Assembly: GCA_001970955.1 (NCBI GenBank) | Contig: MPUH01000176.1 | Span: 26,120-90,119, forward strand | Length of the DNA stretch: 64,000 nt | Origin: Stentor coeruleus | Lineage: Eukaryota > Ciliophora > Heterotrichea > Heterotrichida > Stentoridae | Direction: 5' to 3' | Shown: positions 62,456-64,000 of the stretch, piece by piece | Position numbering within the stretch: the first letter of the stretch is position 1 | Layout: every line of letters starts with the position of its first letter | Made by a program: the position numbers and the translations under genes | Notes under the pieces: model-generated | Database searches by the model: none | What the model was told of the DNA's origin: nothing | The model's input: the letters and a program-made list of their open reading frames with translations, nothing else

Positions 62456-63865
62456 ATGGGAGAATTAACCTTAGAGACACTTCAACATATACTATATTCA
62501 AAAAATCGAATTCCTATAAAATTAATCACTGCTCAAGATGAGGAGATTTTAATTTTAGTAACAAAAGTTAACCTTTCAGAAAGAACAATAAAAGGATATT
62601 GTCAGGGAACTATAGCTAAAATAAACTACAAAAATTATGATAAGCTTTTAGACATCGAATCTTATAGTTCTTCAAAATCTTATGAATTAAACTCTGGTAA
62701 AGTTTTACAGTCACTTATATCTGAAGACTTAAAAATAATCAAAAAAAAAGATTTAGAACCTTCTAAGCCTTCAGAATTTGTGAAAATTGGCTGCGATAAG
62801 TTTGCTCGTTATGGAGATGGTGGTGCATCATGGCTAATTTACCCATTGTATTATGCAGAAGAACTTCAGCTTTCAAGTCACTTTAGGCAAAGACTAACAC
62901 AAAAACTTAATCAGATAGGTGAAATTAGGAAAGATTGGCATGAAAAATGTCCTGTTCTTGATATTATTGACCCAGATTTAGCTCCTAATTATTATTATTC
63001 CTCAAACCAAGATCATATCTCAGAGCGTTCTAAGTATCAATGGTTTCCTAGTGAAGTTCTAATAAGTCCTGATTTAAATCTAAAACTTTTAGGTCCTATT
63101 CACAATCTTCCTATGAAAGGTAATAAAGCCCTTTATTCATACATCCTAGAAGTTTTTAAACAAATGCTTCCTGGTTTTAGTAAACTTGGGCTTTTTGACG
63201 AAGGGGATCAAAAAATCCAAGTTGTTTTTAAAGCGCAAAAATATGTGATTCAACCAAGAACTAGTTATTCTGGTAAGTGGCATGTTGAAGGAAAGACAGA
63301 AAACATAATCGCAGGAGGAGTTTATTATTGTAAAATTGACTCTGGATTCAATAACGATCAAGTCTTATTTAGACCTAGACAAGCTCCAAATTCATATTAT
63401 GCTGAAGGTATTGGGATTAATGTTGAACAAGAAATTGATGTTAAAGAAAACTCAGCATTTGTGTTTTTAAACTGTATTCCTCACAAATTTTTAGAGTTGG
63501 TAAATCGAACAAATAAGCCTTTAGAAAGGTTGTTTTTGAATTTTTTTATAGTCGACCCAACAAAGCCGATAGAAAGTACAAGTTTTGGATATGAAGCAGA
63601 AAAGGCTTTGATAAAGTTGAAGAAGTTCCCAAAAGTTATAATTGAAGAAATTTTGTCATTTATAATTTTTAGACCAAATGCTATAATCGCTAAGGAACTA
63701 AGAAGAAAAGCTAGACAAGATATGCAAAATGATCAAACAGGGTGGGGATTTATAAACTATGGAAATTCAGGAGATGTTTGCTTTATCGATGACCTGATAA
63801 GTAAAAGAATGAAAAATAGATTTGACAAGATAATAGACTCGAGTTCCGAAAAAATAGTTTACTAG
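62456..63865 (+). CDS. DUF4246-like protein, copy 3 (469 aa)
   Basis: Same length as copy 1 (5760-7169) and very similar to it: KYQWFPSEV, VVFKAQKYVIQP, GKWHVEGKTENIIAGGVYYC, VFLNCIPHKFLEL, LERLFLNFFIVDP and the C-terminal KELRRKARQDMQ...GWGFINYGNSGDVC. The proposed metal ligands (His and Glu of WHVEG, His of IPHKF) and the Arg before FLNF are all present, so this and copy 1 are the likely active members. It lies more than 50 kb away and on the opposite strand, so duplication was not simply tandem. Function as a 2OG-Fe(II) oxygenase is inference from motif placement. Confidence 0.75.
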   Translation: MGELTLETLQHILYSKNRIPIKLITAQDEEILILVTKVNLSERTIKGYCQGTIAKINYKNYDKLLDIESYSSSKSYELNSGKVLQSLISEDLKIIKKKDLEPSKPSEFVKIGCDKFARYGDGGASWLIYPLYYAEELQLSSHFRQRLTQKLNQIGEIRKDWHEKCPVLDIIDPDLAPNYYYSSNQDHISERSKYQWFPSEVLISPDLNLKLLGPIHNLPMKGNKALYSYILEVFKQMLPGFSKLGLFDEGDQKIQVVFKAQKYVIQPRTSYSGKWHVEGKTENIIAGGVYYCKIDSGFNNDQVLFRPRQAPNSYYAEGIGINVEQEIDVKENSAFVFLNCIPHKFLELVNRTNKPLERLFLNFFIVDPTKPIESTSFGYEAEKALIKLKKFPKVIIEEILSFIIFRPNAIIAKELRRKARQDMQNDQTGWGFINYGNSGDVCFIDDLISKRMKNRFDKIIDSSSEKIVY

Positions 63866-64000
63866 TTATTTTTTTTTTATTGTAATATCTTTATATGACT
63901 TAAAAAACTTATAATTTTTATATAATTTAAGATATTTTTAGGCATCCACAGTGCATGCTACTTAGTCAATCCTCTATATCTAGAACAATGAAATATCAAC
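63866..64000. other. 3' flank to window end
   Basis: 135 bp of AT-rich DNA with no recognised element. Confidence 0.4.

Noticed and set aside
1-64000. tRNA, 5S or rRNA genes
   Set aside because: I looked for B-box-like GTTCGA motifs and cloverleaf arms on both strands and found only instances inside coding regions.
1-64000. Reassigned stop codons as in other ciliates
   Set aside because: TAA, TAG and TGA all end well-defined genes, and every in-frame stop that breaks a conserved domain lies in a 15-nt consensus intron or at an assembly join or duplication.

Overview
The window looks like macronuclear DNA of a heterotrich ciliate close to Stentor coeruleus. The DNA is AT-rich and genes are compact and eukaryotic. 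TAA, TAG and TGA all end genes, so the code is standard, which argues against Blepharisma. Introns are exactly 15 nt. I found 14, and all fit 5'-GTRR-N4-TA-NN-YAG-3'. Ten are needed to keep a reading frame or an extended C-terminus. Four contain no stop and are invisible to ORF callers; two of these sit at exactly the position of a stop-containing intron in a neighbouring paralogue. No tRNA, rRNA, CRISPR array, transposon or telomere was seen.

Layout. 1-12.8 kb is a duplication- and decay-rich block on the minus strand: the 5' end of a short-chain dehydrogenase, two TRIM-like RING/B-box genes plus a TRIM-like pseudogene and a fragment, a WD40 protein, and two DUF4246-type (putative 2OG-Fe(II) oxygenase-like) genes. 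13-30 kb is a dense housekeeping and signalling block: RRM/zinc-finger protein, DENND6-like Rab GEF, CIPK-like kinase with a NAF motif, SIAH-like protein, a 7TM-pseudokinase fusion, a NudE-like coiled coil, a copine with a C-terminal RING, histone H3 and a Sey1/RHD3 GTPase. 30.7-42.9 kb is rich in membrane proteins: a tandem pair of MFS-like transporters, a WD40-ankyrin-TRP-like channel, a pair of rhomboid-like proteins and a four-TM protein. 43-64 kb holds a Rab, a DHHC acyltransferase, coiled-coil and small membrane proteins, a large secreted Cys-rich protein, a proline-rich ELMO-domain protein, a MARCH-type ligase, a second WD40-ankyrin-channel gene and a third DUF4246 gene.

Most notable are the two giant WD40 + ankyrin-like + six-TM channel + coiled-coil fusion proteins, the 7TM receptor fused to an apparently dead kinase, the frame-preserving 15-nt introns, and local paralogue families with visible decay. 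Membrane traffic is a recurring theme (DENND6, Rab, Sey1, copine, ELMO, DHHC), but I see no evidence of operons.

Assembly caution: eight single N characters occur. Seven join or border near-identical duplicated sequence and look like unmerged contig overlaps; one of them (37417) breaks a channel gene, and merging a 4-nt overlap restores its frame. A 67-bp tandem duplication without an N breaks the second TRIM-like gene.
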